From Anaerolineae bacterium (lineage in GTDB: Bacteria > Chloroflexota > Anaerolineae > Aggregatilineales > Aggregatilineaceae): a stretch of DNA of 7,417 nt. The stretch is taken from the NCBI GenBank assembly GCA_016929355.1, contig JAFGJA010000458.1:1-7417 (forward strand). The letters are read 5' to 3'. Position numbers and translations under genes: made by a program. The notes under the pieces were generated by a model. The model made no database searches and was not told the DNA's origin. It saw only the letters and a program-made list of their open reading frames with translations. Positions 1 to 5,984 of the stretch are shown here, piece after piece; position 1 is the first letter of the stretch, and each line of letters starts with the position of its first letter.

Positions 1-1112
1 AGTTCGTTCGCCAGTTTCAGCGATTCGGCTTGCGTGGACTTATCGAAGACGGTCACGACGCATTGCACCACCGTGCGCGCAACTGCCGGCGGATACAGAT
101 CGAGTTCGTCCATCAGATCGATGATGCGTTCGATGCCGAGGCTCGATCCGGTGAGGGGCAAACTCTGCGAACGGAACAGGCCGATCAGTTCGTCGTAGCG
201 CCCGCCGCCGGTCACGCTGCCGAGATTGCGCGGCTTGGTGATGATCGTTTCGTAGATCGGGCCGGTGTAGTAGCTGAGACCGCGCACCATTGCGAAATCC
301 AGCGAAATATTCTCGGCAGGCACGCCCATCGCGCCCATGTAATCGGCCATCTCCAGCAGTTCGTCAATACCTTCTTCTGCCGATGGGATACCGTCTAGCT
401 GTTCGCGCAGGTGGCCTAGCGATTCCACCGTGCCCGCGCGCAGTTCGAGCAGATTCATCATGCGCGTGATCACGTCGTCGGCAATGCCGTTTTCGGCTAA
501 TTCCGCTTTCACGCCATCCAACCCGATCTTGTCCAGCTTATCGATGCTGCGATACAGGCTGCCTAACTGCGCATCCGGCACGCCCGCATACACGCCGATC
601 CCGTTCAGGATTTTGCGGTTGTTGATGTTGATTGTGAAATCTTCGAAACCGAGCCGCCGCAGCGCAGTGGACACTACATTGACGATTTCCGCATCGGCAG
701 ACACATCCTTGATCCCGGCGATGTCCACATCACACTGGTAAAACTCGCGGTAGCGCCCACGCTGCGGACGTTCCGCGCGCCAGACGGGAGCAATGTGGTA
801 ACGGCGGAAAGGGAAGGTCAGGTCGTTTTCGTTCATGGCAACGTAGCGGCTCAACGGCACGCTGAGATCGTAACGCAGCGCGAGTTCTTCCTTGCCGCCG
901 GGGTGCTGCGCGAAAAAGATCAGTTTTTCGGCGTCTTCACCATATTTGCCGAGCAGCGTTTCCTGCATTTCGAGCACAGGCGTGTGAATTGGCTCGAAGC
1001 CGCAGGACTGGAACACGTCCGTGATCACGCCGAAGACGTATTCGCGTTTGAGAACTTCTTCCGGCAGGAAGTCGCGCATTCCTTTGGGTAGCTTGGTGTC
1101 GATTTTTGCCAT
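1..1112 (-). CDS. hisS: Histidyl-tRNA synthetase, 3' end outside window
   Basis: This cytoplasmic class II aminoacyl-tRNA synthetase charges tRNA-His with histidine. The frame is open from the ATG at 1112 to the window edge, giving 370 codons of a family that usually has about 420-450. The visible part is the catalytic domain and the first residues of the anticodon-binding domain. Class II motif 2 is seen as AERPQRGRYREFYQ (residues 113-126). The histidine-binding loop is VRGLSYYTGPIYE (276-288), where most family members have RGLDYY, and motif 3 is GSSLGIERI (322-330). The GSVTGGGRYDELIG stretch (298-311) is also typical. GGAG lies 12 nt upstream of the ATG, a rather long spacing. The gene follows the sulfatase on the same strand after about 100 nt that hold a palindromic element. 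I see no clear promoter of its own, so it may be the distal gene of the arsC operon. Confidence 0.97.
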   Translation of the reverse strand, partial: MAKIDTKLPKGMRDFLPEEVLKREYVFGVITDVFQSCGFEPIHTPVLEMQETLLGKYGEDAEKLIFFAQHPGGKEELALRYDLSVPLSRYVAMNENDLTFPFRRYHIAPVWRAERPQRGRYREFYQCDVDIAGIKDVSADAEIVNVVSTALRRLGFEDFTININNRKILNGIGVYAGVPDAQLGSLYRSIDKLDKIGLDGVKAELAENGIADDVITRMMNLLELRAGTVESLGHLREQLDGIPSAEEGIDELLEMADYMGAMGVPAENISLDFAMVRGLSYYTGPIYETIITKPRNLGSVTGGGRYDELIGLFRSQSLPLTGSSLGIERIIDLMDELDLYPPAVARTVVQCVVTVFDKSTQAESLKLANE

Positions 1113-1152
1113 AGGTGGTTCTTTCTCCGTGTTGGTGGTGATTCCGGTTTCG

Positions 1153-1203
1153 GTAGGGGCGACCCGGTGGGTCGCCCTGGGCGAGGCGTCGCCTCGCCCC
1201 TAC
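1153..1203. repeat. 51-bp double-hairpin palindromic element, copy 1
   Basis: The ends are a 10-bp inverted repeat, GTAGGGGCGA (1153-1162) and TCGCCCCTAC (1194-1203). Inside are two perfect 9-bp hairpins. The first has arms 1157-1165 and 1169-1177 with a GGT loop. The second has arms 1179-1187 and 1191-1199 with a GTC loop. The element lies 11 nt past the sulfatase stop codon and about 40 nt before hisS. It has the same length, end sequence and two-hairpin layout as the element at 5270-5320. It resembles dispersed REP- or MITE-like intergenic palindromes. There is no T-run on either side, so it is not an obvious intrinsic terminator. Confidence 0.8.
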
Positions 1204-1214
1204 ATCAAATTGAA

Positions 1215-2651
1215 TTAATACGGCCACACGCGCGGCAAGGGACGCTCCAGCAAAATCAAGCGCTGGATCATCCGGCGGCGGTGTTCGGCTAACGCAACAG
1301 CGTAATCGGGATTATTCGCCACGTCACGGTATTCGCCCGGATCGCGCGTGATGTCCCACAGCATTTCGCGTCCGTCCTCGTGGATCAGGTAGCGATATTC
1401 CGCCGTGCGCAGATTTTTCCAGCCCGCGAACTCCATCAGCGCCGAGCCGTGTCCGGCGTAATCGCCCCCGCCTAACATGGCCGCAAAACTCGTACCTTGC
1501 AAATGCGGCGGAACCTGAATGCCAGCGCAGTCGAGCAGTGTGGGCAGTACGTTCACCGCTTCCATGATCTCGCTGATGGTGCGCCCGGTGTTACGGATTT
1601 CACCCGGCCAGCGCACGATCAACGGCACGCGCGCCACCGGATCGTCGCCGGGATAGCCCTTGCCGTAGCGCAGATGATCGCCCAACCATTCGCCGTGATC
1701 CGAGGTGAACAGCACAATCGTATTCTCCGCGAGACCCTGTTCATCCAGCGTATCAAGCATTTTCCCGACGTAACTATCAACTTCGGTGATCATGGCGTAG
1801 TAGCCCTGTTTAGCGCCGCGCAACTGCGCATCCGAGTACAACACGTCGGGATCGTCCGACCCGGCGGGGCGCTGCGTGTTGATCTCCGGCGGAAACTCCG
1901 GCAGGGGCAGCGTAGCCGGATCGTACTGGTTGATGAAGCGCTGCGGCACAACCCAGGGCGTGTGCGGTGCATAGAAGCTCGCGACGCACAGAAACGGCGA
2001 TCCGGCGGGATGCTGCTGCCGCAAAAACTCACACGTCTGCGTGCCGACAAACGCGCTGTGCGTCACGTCGCCCCGGCCCGCGAATGGGATCGCGCCCTTG
2101 AAACTATCATGGCTGATTCCCTCGTGGTGGGGATAAGCGCCATCTTCAACGCCCATGATCGTTTGCCATTTGGCCCGGTTGGGCGGCAGCCCCACGCTGA
2201 GATAATCCATCTGATCCGGCGCAAACTGGCGCACCCAGGCCCGGTACGCATCGTCATACACGCCCGGCTCATCGGAAATTTCCAGGTGATCGAAGCCATA
2301 CGCGGGATGCTGAATCCGGTGATCGCGGTTGGCGTGCGGCAGAAAATGCAGCTTGCCGATGTTCGCGCTCCGGTAGCCATAAGGCCGCAGCAGGTGCGGC
2401 AGCGTAAGCGCATCTTCCGGCACAGGCACGCCCATGTGCGTGATACCGAGCGTCGAGGGATACTGCCCGGTGAGGAAACTCGCGCGGCTTGGCATACAGA
2501 CCGGATTCTGCACGAAATGGTGATCGAAATTCACACCTTCCGCCGCCAATCGATCCAGATTCGGGGTGATGACGTGCGGGTTGCCGTTCGCGCCGAGGGC
2601 ATCCCAGCGCCATTGATCGGTGTAGATGATCAGAATATTGGGACGTTGCAT
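1215..2651 (-). CDS. Sulfatase-family hydrolase (CxPSR type, cytoplasmic)
   Basis: This is a formylglycine-dependent alkaline-phosphatase-superfamily hydrolase, 478 aa, predicted to cleave a sulfate ester or related (phosphonate or phosphate) monoester. The signature CMPSR (52-56) supplies Cys52, expected to be converted to formylglycine, followed by TGQYPS. Probable metal ligands are Asp12-Gln13 near the N-terminus and Asp318-His319 in SDHGEWLGDH. Other likely active-site residues are Lys100 and His102 (GKLHF), His230 (YAPHTPW) and Lys331 (GKG). An Asp-Gln pair, rather than Asp-Asp, is known from phosphonate monoester hydrolases and related enzymes, so arylsulfatase is not certain. No signal peptide or lipobox is present, which points to a cytoplasmic enzyme acting on an imported or internal substrate. 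It starts 16 nt after the membrane-protein gene, suggesting co-transcription. No formylglycine-generating enzyme gene is in the window. Confidence 0.93.
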   Translation of the reverse strand: MQRPNILIIYTDQWRWDALGANGNPHVITPNLDRLAAEGVNFDHHFVQNPVCMPSRASFLTGQYPSTLGITHMGVPVPEDALTLPHLLRPYGYRSANIGKLHFLPHANRDHRIQHPAYGFDHLEISDEPGVYDDAYRAWVRQFAPDQMDYLSVGLPPNRAKWQTIMGVEDGAYPHHEGISHDSFKGAIPFAGRGDVTHSAFVGTQTCEFLRQQHPAGSPFLCVASFYAPHTPWVVPQRFINQYDPATLPLPEFPPEINTQRPAGSDDPDVLYSDAQLRGAKQGYYAMITEVDSYVGKMLDTLDEQGLAENTIVLFTSDHGEWLGDHLRYGKGYPGDDPVARVPLIVRWPGEIRNTGRTISEIMEAVNVLPTLLDCAGIQVPPHLQGTSFAAMLGGGDYAGHGSALMEFAGWKNLRTAEYRYLIHEDGREMLWDITRDPGEYRDVANNPDYAVALAEHRRRMIQRLILLERPLPRVWPY

Positions 2652-2667
2652 GGTACAAACCTATTCT

Positions 2668-3522
2668 CTAATTTTTATAGATGGCGATGATCGCCGCCGT
2701 GAGTCCAGCTTGCCACAGTACCAAAACCAACATCAGCGCGATCTCATGGCGGCGCGCTAAGGGGCGCTTGGGAAACCAAATCCAGCGCAGAAAGATCAAT
2801 ACCAGTATGTTGCTAGCGCCACCACAGGCCAATACGCCAATCACATGCCAGGGCCAGTAGGTCAGCAGATACACGGCGGTATTTACCACACTGAAGAGGA
2901 AAAGCAGCAGAATGAATCCCAAAAAGCTACCCACCATGATTCGCTCTGACCGATTCATTTTAGCTGGTAAATGCCGCACAGCGTGCAAACCATCCATGAC
3001 CAAATCTACATAAGTAGGTTGTTTGACAGGCTGCCATACGGCTAACTGTTCGCGCAGTGTGACAAAATCAGCTGCTCGGTGATTGAGCCTCAGCAATGTC
3101 TTCGGTTCAGCAACGCTCACATATAAATCGCCAATGAACGGGTCTTCAGTGATGTTTGTAATTGCATCAAGCGGCACGGTCATTTCCGGTTTATCATGTT
3201 CCTGAACTGTCAATGTACTATCTGTGAGTTGCACGACATAGGCCCGACGATAGGTGATTATATGGCGCACATGCCCCCAGACCATTAGCACGACTACGCC
3301 GATGCCGAATAAACTCAGGCTTTGAATGAACCCGGATAACTCCCCCGTCTCAATCGTAATTTCCCTGATGATCAGTTGGTTCAACCACCATTGAATCACG
3401 CCCAATGGCACGAATGGAATAAACAAGATCACCGTGCGCAGGCCCCATCTAATCCACTCCTCGCGCGCATCTACCGGGATGCGGTAGGTTGTGGCGGGCG
3501 AATCGGCGGTTGCTTCGGTCAT
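2668..3522 (-). CDS. Five-helix membrane protein with internal PH-like soluble domain, function unknown
   Basis: I do not recognise a named family. The 284-aa protein has a short hydrophilic N-terminus and two hydrophobic helices (about 27-48 and 65-86). A soluble segment of about 100 residues (90-190) rich in alternating beta-type sequence follows, then three more helices (about 195-219, 222-246 and 259-282). The soluble segment begins YRRAYVVQLTDSTLTVQEHD and continues with VPLDAITNITED. This pattern is reminiscent of bacterial PH domains in membrane proteins (inference). The start is fixed by an ATGA overlap with the arsC stop (3519-3522), so translation is probably coupled to arsC. The topology does not look like Acr3 or ArsB, so it is not evidently an arsenite efflux pump. 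Codon use is a little more A/T-rich than in the sulfatase next door. Confidence 0.85.
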   Translation of the reverse strand: MTEATADSPATTYRIPVDAREEWIRWGLRTVILFIPFVPLGVIQWWLNQLIIREITIETGELSGFIQSLSLFGIGVVVLMVWGHVRHIITYRRAYVVQLTDSTLTVQEHDKPEMTVPLDAITNITEDPFIGDLYVSVAEPKTLLRLNHRAADFVTLREQLAVWQPVKQPTYVDLVMDGLHAVRHLPAKMNRSERIMVGSFLGFILLLFLFSVVNTAVYLLTYWPWHVIGVLACGGASNILVLIFLRWIWFPKRPLARRHEIALMLVLVLWQAGLTAAIIAIYKN

Positions 3523-3941
3523 AAATCAAACACCGCCGTCAGCCATCCCGCGATCTCATCTCGCACGCGGCGGAAAATTTCGATCTGCTGATCGGCGGGA
3601 TACCGGGCCGGATCGTCAAAATTGCGGTGAAAGCGCTTGGCCGGGCCGGGAAAGACCGGACAGGCTTCTCGCGCGTTATCACACACGGTCAATACGTAAT
3701 CAAATTGCTGCTCGATGAACTGGTTCATGTGCTTGGATTCGGCCTGGCTGATGTCGATTCTGATTTCGTCCAAGACCTGAATCGCGCCGGGTAAAACGCG
3801 CCCGGCGGGATTGCTGCCCGCGCTGAATACGTCGAAACGATCCCCGGCGGCGGCGCGCAACCACCCTTCCGCGACCTGGGAACGAGCGGAATTGCCGGTA
3901 CAGAGAATGAGTACCCGTTGTTTAGTAGGTTTATCCGTCAT
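3519..3941 (-). CDS. arsC: Thioredoxin-linked arsenate reductase / LMW protein tyrosine phosphatase family
   Basis: The predicted role is reduction of arsenate to arsenite using an intramolecular Cys relay regenerated by thioredoxin; the fold is that of low-molecular-weight tyrosine phosphatases. Numbered from the ATG at 3941 (140 aa), the P-loop CTGNSARS gives Cys14 and Arg20 (C-x5-R). The resolving pair Cys87 and Cys94 lies in TVCDNAREACPVFPG, and the acid Asp109/Asp110 precedes Pro in the NFDDPA motif. The spacing between these residues matches the staphylococcal pI258-type enzyme. A GTG two codons upstream (3947) would give 142 aa, but AGGAG (3947-3951) overlaps it, so the ATG with a 5-nt spacer is preferred. 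No arsR, acr3 or arsB is nearby. The ATGA overlap with the next gene and the upstream attenuator suggest it heads an operon. Confidence 0.92.
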   Translation of the reverse strand: MTDKPTKQRVLILCTGNSARSQVAEGWLRAAAGDRFDVFSAGSNPAGRVLPGAIQVLDEIRIDISQAESKHMNQFIEQQFDYVLTVCDNAREACPVFPGPAKRFHRNFDDPARYPADQQIEIFRRVRDEIAGWLTAVFDL

Positions 3942-3972
3942 CGTCACTCCTGGTTAACCCCATCCCCAGAAA

Positions 3973-4003
3973 CAAAAAAAGCGTGGCGGCCACTGCCCAC
4001 GCT
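3973..4003 (-). terminator. Intrinsic terminator between His-rich leader and arsC (attenuator)
   Basis: On the minus strand, AGCGTGG (4003-3997) can pair perfectly with CCACGCT (3986-3980), with a 10-nt loop. A run of seven T (3980-3974) follows, then GTTT. The T-run exists only for minus-strand transcription, so the hairpin would stop RNA coming from the promoter at 4100-4127 before it reaches arsC. It lies 27 nt past the leader stop codon. A competing stem can form: TGC (4018-4016) with GCA (3996-3994) and GCGC (4014-4011) with GCGT (4002-3999), separated by a small internal loop. That stem would take up the 5' arm of the terminator. It is short and its stability was not calculated. Confidence 0.8.
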
Positions 4004-4029
4004 CCATCATGCGCTGCACCAGTCGCCCA

Positions 4030-4074
4030 TTATGTGATGATATGGGTGTGATGGTGGTGGTTTAGCTGTCGCAT
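4030..4074 (-). CDS. His-rich leader peptide of a transcription attenuator
   Basis: A 14-codon ORF encodes MRQLNHHHHTHIIT, with four consecutive His codons and a fifth two codons later. GAGGAG (4089-4084) lies 9 nt before the ATG, an excellent Shine-Dalgarno. The sigma70-type promoter at 4100-4127 would give a 5' leader of about 20 nt. A stem plus T-run follows the stop codon. This is the layout of enterobacterial hisL: ribosome stalling at His codons when charged tRNA-His is scarce favours an antiterminator and read-through. The peptide itself probably has no function. Open frame continues upstream of the ATG, but no upstream start has a comparable ribosome binding site. Downstream genes are arsC, a membrane protein, a sulfatase and hisS; hisS is the only obvious link to histidine. 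A metal-sensing or other role for the His run cannot be excluded. Confidence 0.72.
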   Translation of the reverse strand: MRQLNHHHHTHIIT

Positions 4075-4099
4075 GATACATATCTCCTCATTCATTCTA

Positions 4100-4127
4100 A
4101 GTATAACAAGTTTGCAGTGAATGTAAA
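4100..4127 (-). promoter_or_regulatory. Sigma70-type promoter for the leader/arsC operon
   Basis: On the minus strand, TTTACA (4127-4122, 5 of 6 to TTGACA) is followed after 16 nt by TATACT (4105-4100, 5 of 6 to TATAAT). Transcription would begin around 4090-4094, some 20 nt before the leader ATG at 4074. I saw no operator palindrome overlapping it, so control is probably by the downstream attenuator (inference). Confidence 0.7.
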
Positions 4128-4210
4128 GCATTGGCTCCCCTGAATTTGGGCTACATGCGCCTTGTGATTTCCGGTACGATGAAGGAGCGATTATCCGTGT
4201 AGGAGGCATA

Positions 4211-4816
4211 ATGAGCGAAGATACACACCGCCAACCTGAAACGAAAACGGGTACAGTCTCATTGAATACCACGCCGCGTGAAGTATCGGGCTGCACGCAG
4301 ACCGTGTTTTTGCTGGTCCCGGTGGGGATCATGGCGTTGGGCGCGGCAGTGATTTTTATGGCGTTGTACTGGTGGCACGATTACCAATCCAGCGCCGATT
4401 GGCCGACGACATCCGGCACGATTACACGCGCGGAAGTTGAGTCTGTGCGTGGCAAGACTATCATCATTGGCAATGATGACGATGCCGGTGATCCGCAATA
4501 TTGCCCGCATCTGGTCTATAGTTACACGGTGAACGGGCGCGCCTATACCAACGATGATCTGTATTTCAGCGTGCAAGCACTGCTTGATTTTGACACCAAT
4601 TACGACACCCGCGCGCGTGCCGAACGCTATCTTGACGGGTATCGAACCGGGCAGAGGGTGACGGTGATCTATCATCCAGACGATCCGCAGCAAGCGATCC
4701 TTGAACGGCGGATTGATGAATTGTATGTATACGCCGCGATTGGTGGGGGCATGGTTGGCGCAGCGATTGGCCTGGCCGCATTGGTGTCAGGGGTGCTGCG
4801 GATCGTGCGCGGATAG
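4211..4816 (+). CDS. DUF3592-type membrane protein, function unknown
   Basis: The protein is 201 aa with a hydrophilic N-terminus of about 30 residues, one helix (31-55), a soluble domain (56-170) and a second helix (172-197). The soluble domain carries the DUF3592 pattern: WPTTSGTI (64-71), then CPHLVYSYTVNGRAYTND (98-115), then YRTGQRVTVIYHPDDP (144-159) and QQAILE (160-165). With two helices the domain is predicted to lie on one side of the membrane, probably outside. No biochemical role is established for this family. The start is supported by AGGAGG ending 4 nt before the ATG. It is divergent from the His-leader operon, and I found no convincing promoter in the 80 nt upstream. A STAS-like gene follows on the same strand after 77 nt. 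Confidence 0.85.
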   Translation: MSEDTHRQPETKTGTVSLNTTPREVSGCTQTVFLLVPVGIMALGAAVIFMALYWWHDYQSSADWPTTSGTITRAEVESVRGKTIIIGNDDDAGDPQYCPHLVYSYTVNGRAYTNDDLYFSVQALLDFDTNYDTRARAERYLDGYRTGQRVTVIYHPDDPQQAILERRIDELYVYAAIGGGMVGAAIGLAALVSGVLRIVRG

Positions 4817-4823
4817 CTATTAG

Positions 4824-4851
4824 TTGCGCGAACAGCCGCAAACGGTAGAAT
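4824..4851 (+). promoter_or_regulatory. Possible promoter for the STAS-like gene
   Basis: TAGAAT (4846-4851) matches the -10 consensus at 5 of 6 positions. Sixteen nt upstream is TTGCGC (4824-4829), which matches only the TTG of a -35 box. It lies between the DUF3592 stop and the GTG at 4894, so the second gene could be transcribed separately. The call rests mainly on the -10 box. Confidence 0.35.
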
Positions 4852-4893
4852 CAAAGGGGTTGGTTATGGGGCTTCTACAAAGAAGGTTGTCTT

Positions 4894-5268
4894 GTGCCCA
4901 TCGAGATAAAACGCCTGGAAGCGAACGATCATATTCTGCGCTATCATTTCGCCGGAAACATCACCGCCGCCGATCTGATCGCCTTAACCGCGCACGAAAC
5001 CCCTTTGTTTGCCGGTTTAGCCGATGACGACTGTTTCAGCGTGATCGCTGATTGGTCGCAGATCGAAACGATTGCGGCCTCTTTGTTCTCCGAATTGCAG
5101 CATTTGCGCCTGATCCGCGATGCCAAAAAGGTGTGCGGAGTGGTTGTCGTAGGGGCGAATCCCTATTTGCGCGCGTTAGCGATCAGCCTGGGGATCATCA
5201 CCCAGCAGCAGCGTTTCACGTTCCGCGCGACATTGGATGAGGCGCTGCGGGCGCTAGATGTCCAGTAG
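4894..5268 (+). CDS. Small cytoplasmic protein, possibly STAS/SpoIIAA-like
   Basis: This 124-aa protein starts with GTG; AGAAGG (4881-4886) is 7 nt upstream and fixes the start. No signal peptide or membrane helix is visible. The sequence alternates strands and helices: HILRYHFAGNITAADLIALT, then CFSVIADWSQIETI, then a helix around SLFSELQHLRL, then CGVVVVGANPYLRALAISLG, and a final amphipathic helix. That order fits a STAS/SpoIIAA-like alpha/beta fold, as in anti-anti-sigma or MlaB-type proteins. No conserved phosphoacceptor Ser/Thr is obvious, so a signalling role is unproven. The family assignment is tentative. A 51-bp palindromic element begins 2 nt after the stop codon. Confidence 0.75.
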   Translation: MPIEIKRLEANDHILRYHFAGNITAADLIALTAHETPLFAGLADDDCFSVIADWSQIETIAASLFSELQHLRLIRDAKKVCGVVVVGANPYLRALAISLGIITQQQRFTFRATLDEALRALDVQ

Positions 5269-5269
5269 G

Positions 5270-5320
5270 GTAGGGGTAGAGCTTGCTCTCTCCGGGGCCG
5301 ACACGCTGGTCGGCTCCTAC
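5270..5320. repeat. 51-bp double-hairpin palindromic element, copy 2
   Basis: The element begins GTAGGGG and ends CTCCTAC, with the same 51-bp length as copy 1. The first hairpin has AGAGC (5278-5282) and GCTCT (5285-5289) as its core. The second pairs 5294-5302 with 5309-5317 over 9 bp, including one G-T pair, around an ACGCTG loop. The stem sequences differ from copy 1, while the ends and layout are kept. It lies between the 3' ends of two convergent genes, so its RNA hairpins could help end or protect transcripts from either side (inference). Confidence 0.7.
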
Positions 5321-5362
5321 AGAAGACCATGTGCCGACTTTCGCCATCGTGTACTAGAGATT

Positions 5363-5938
5363 TTAATCGCCTGCCAGCCGCGCAAACACCAGCGTATCGC
5401 GCAGCGAACCATCGGGGGCGCGCAGATGGTGGCGGAACAGCGCTTCGCGTGTATATCCGGCGCGTTGAGCTATGGCGGCGCTGCGTGTATTGCGGGAATC
5501 GCACCGAATCTCGATCCGTTCGACGCCCATGACCTCGAATGCAAACTTCGTCATCCCGATGACCGCTTCGGTCATATAACCGTTGCCGGTTTGACTGGTC
5601 CGCAGCCAGTAGCCGATTTCCAGACTGGGGATGGCCCACTCAATCCGGTGAAAGCCGCTGCCGCCCAGATATACGCCATCCGTGCGGCGGAAGATGAGCA
5701 GGGGCATATCATCTTGCATCAGCCAACCCGCCGCCCCGCGCCGCGCAAATTGTTCGGATTCCTCAACTGGCGGAATCTCTTTGGCCCAGGGCATCCAGGG
5801 CCGTAATTCTACAATCGATTCGCGCAGCCCCGCATTGATGATTTTGCCATCGCCGGGACGCGGCGCGCGGATCAGCAGTCGTTCGGTTTCGAAATAATCG
5901 GGAAAATCGCGGATGGTCGGTGTCATTTTCTCTCTCAT
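5363..5938 (-). CDS. GNAT acetyltransferase, RimJ/RimL-like
   Basis: This 191-aa protein is predicted to transfer acetyl from acetyl-CoA to an amino group, such as a protein N-terminus or a small amine. The N-terminal FETERLLIRAPRPGDG (16-31) is typical of the RimJ/RimL branch. LGGSGFHRI (91-99) and LEIGYWL (106-112) are core strands. The acetyl-CoA-binding motif A is RTSQTGNGYMTEAV (113-126). RIEIRCDSRNTRSAAIAQRA (141-160), followed by GY, is the usual motif B region. The true substrate cannot be read from sequence. A second in-frame ATG at 5926 has AGAGAG just upstream and fits the family N-terminus equally well, so the start is uncertain by four codons. It follows the EamA gene on the same strand after 46 nt. 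Confidence 0.92.
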   Translation of the reverse strand: MREKMTPTIRDFPDYFETERLLIRAPRPGDGKIINAGLRESIVELRPWMPWAKEIPPVEESEQFARRGAAGWLMQDDMPLLIFRRTDGVYLGGSGFHRIEWAIPSLEIGYWLRTSQTGNGYMTEAVIGMTKFAFEVMGVERIEIRCDSRNTRSAAIAQRAGYTREALFRHHLRAPDGSLRDTLVFARLAGD

Positions 5939-5950
5939 AATTTGGCATTT

Positions 5951-5978
5951 CTTTGTAATCTTTGTGTCTTTGTGGTGA
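5951..5978. repeat. Short ACAAAG repeat tract between eamA and GNAT genes
   Basis: On the minus strand, three copies of ACAAAG (complements of 5951-5956, 5960-5965 and 5968-5973) are spaced 8-9 nt apart, preceded by CACC. The tract fills most of the 46-nt gap between the transporter stop and the GNAT start. It resembles low-complexity CACAAAGA tracts seen dispersed in some bacterial genomes (from memory, not checked). No function is evident. Confidence 0.5.
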
Positions 5979-5984
5979 ATTCTA

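Noticed and set aside
1153..1203. Palindromic element as a rho-independent terminator before hisS
   Set aside because: The hairpins are strong, but no T-run follows on either strand, and the same architecture recurs at 5270-5320, so a repeat element is the better description.
30..1218. Several plus-strand frames of 65-122 codons opposite hisS
   Set aside because: All are antisense to a continuous histidyl-tRNA synthetase frame and contain no recognisable motif.
1497..2690. 397-codon open frame on the plus strand opposite the sulfatase
   Set aside because: It lies antisense to a gene with clear sulfatase motifs. Its translation is rich in Arg, His and Ile without any recognisable domain, and the length follows from GC-biased codon use on the other strand.
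4162..4194. Possible promoter for the DUF3592 gene (TTGTGA and GATTAT)
   Set aside because: The spacing is 21 nt and the -10 match is poor; no better pair was found in the gap.
4075..4332. Upstream in-frame extension of the His leader (100-codon frame on the minus strand)
   Set aside because: It overlaps the promoter and the divergent DUF3592 gene. Only the last 14 codons have a good ribosome binding site, so the extension is taken as chance open frame.
5258..5806. 182-codon plus-strand frame opposite the GNAT gene
   Set aside because: It starts inside the STAS-like gene, runs through the palindromic element and lies antisense to an acetyltransferase with a clear acetyl-CoA motif. No ribosome binding site or domain is seen.
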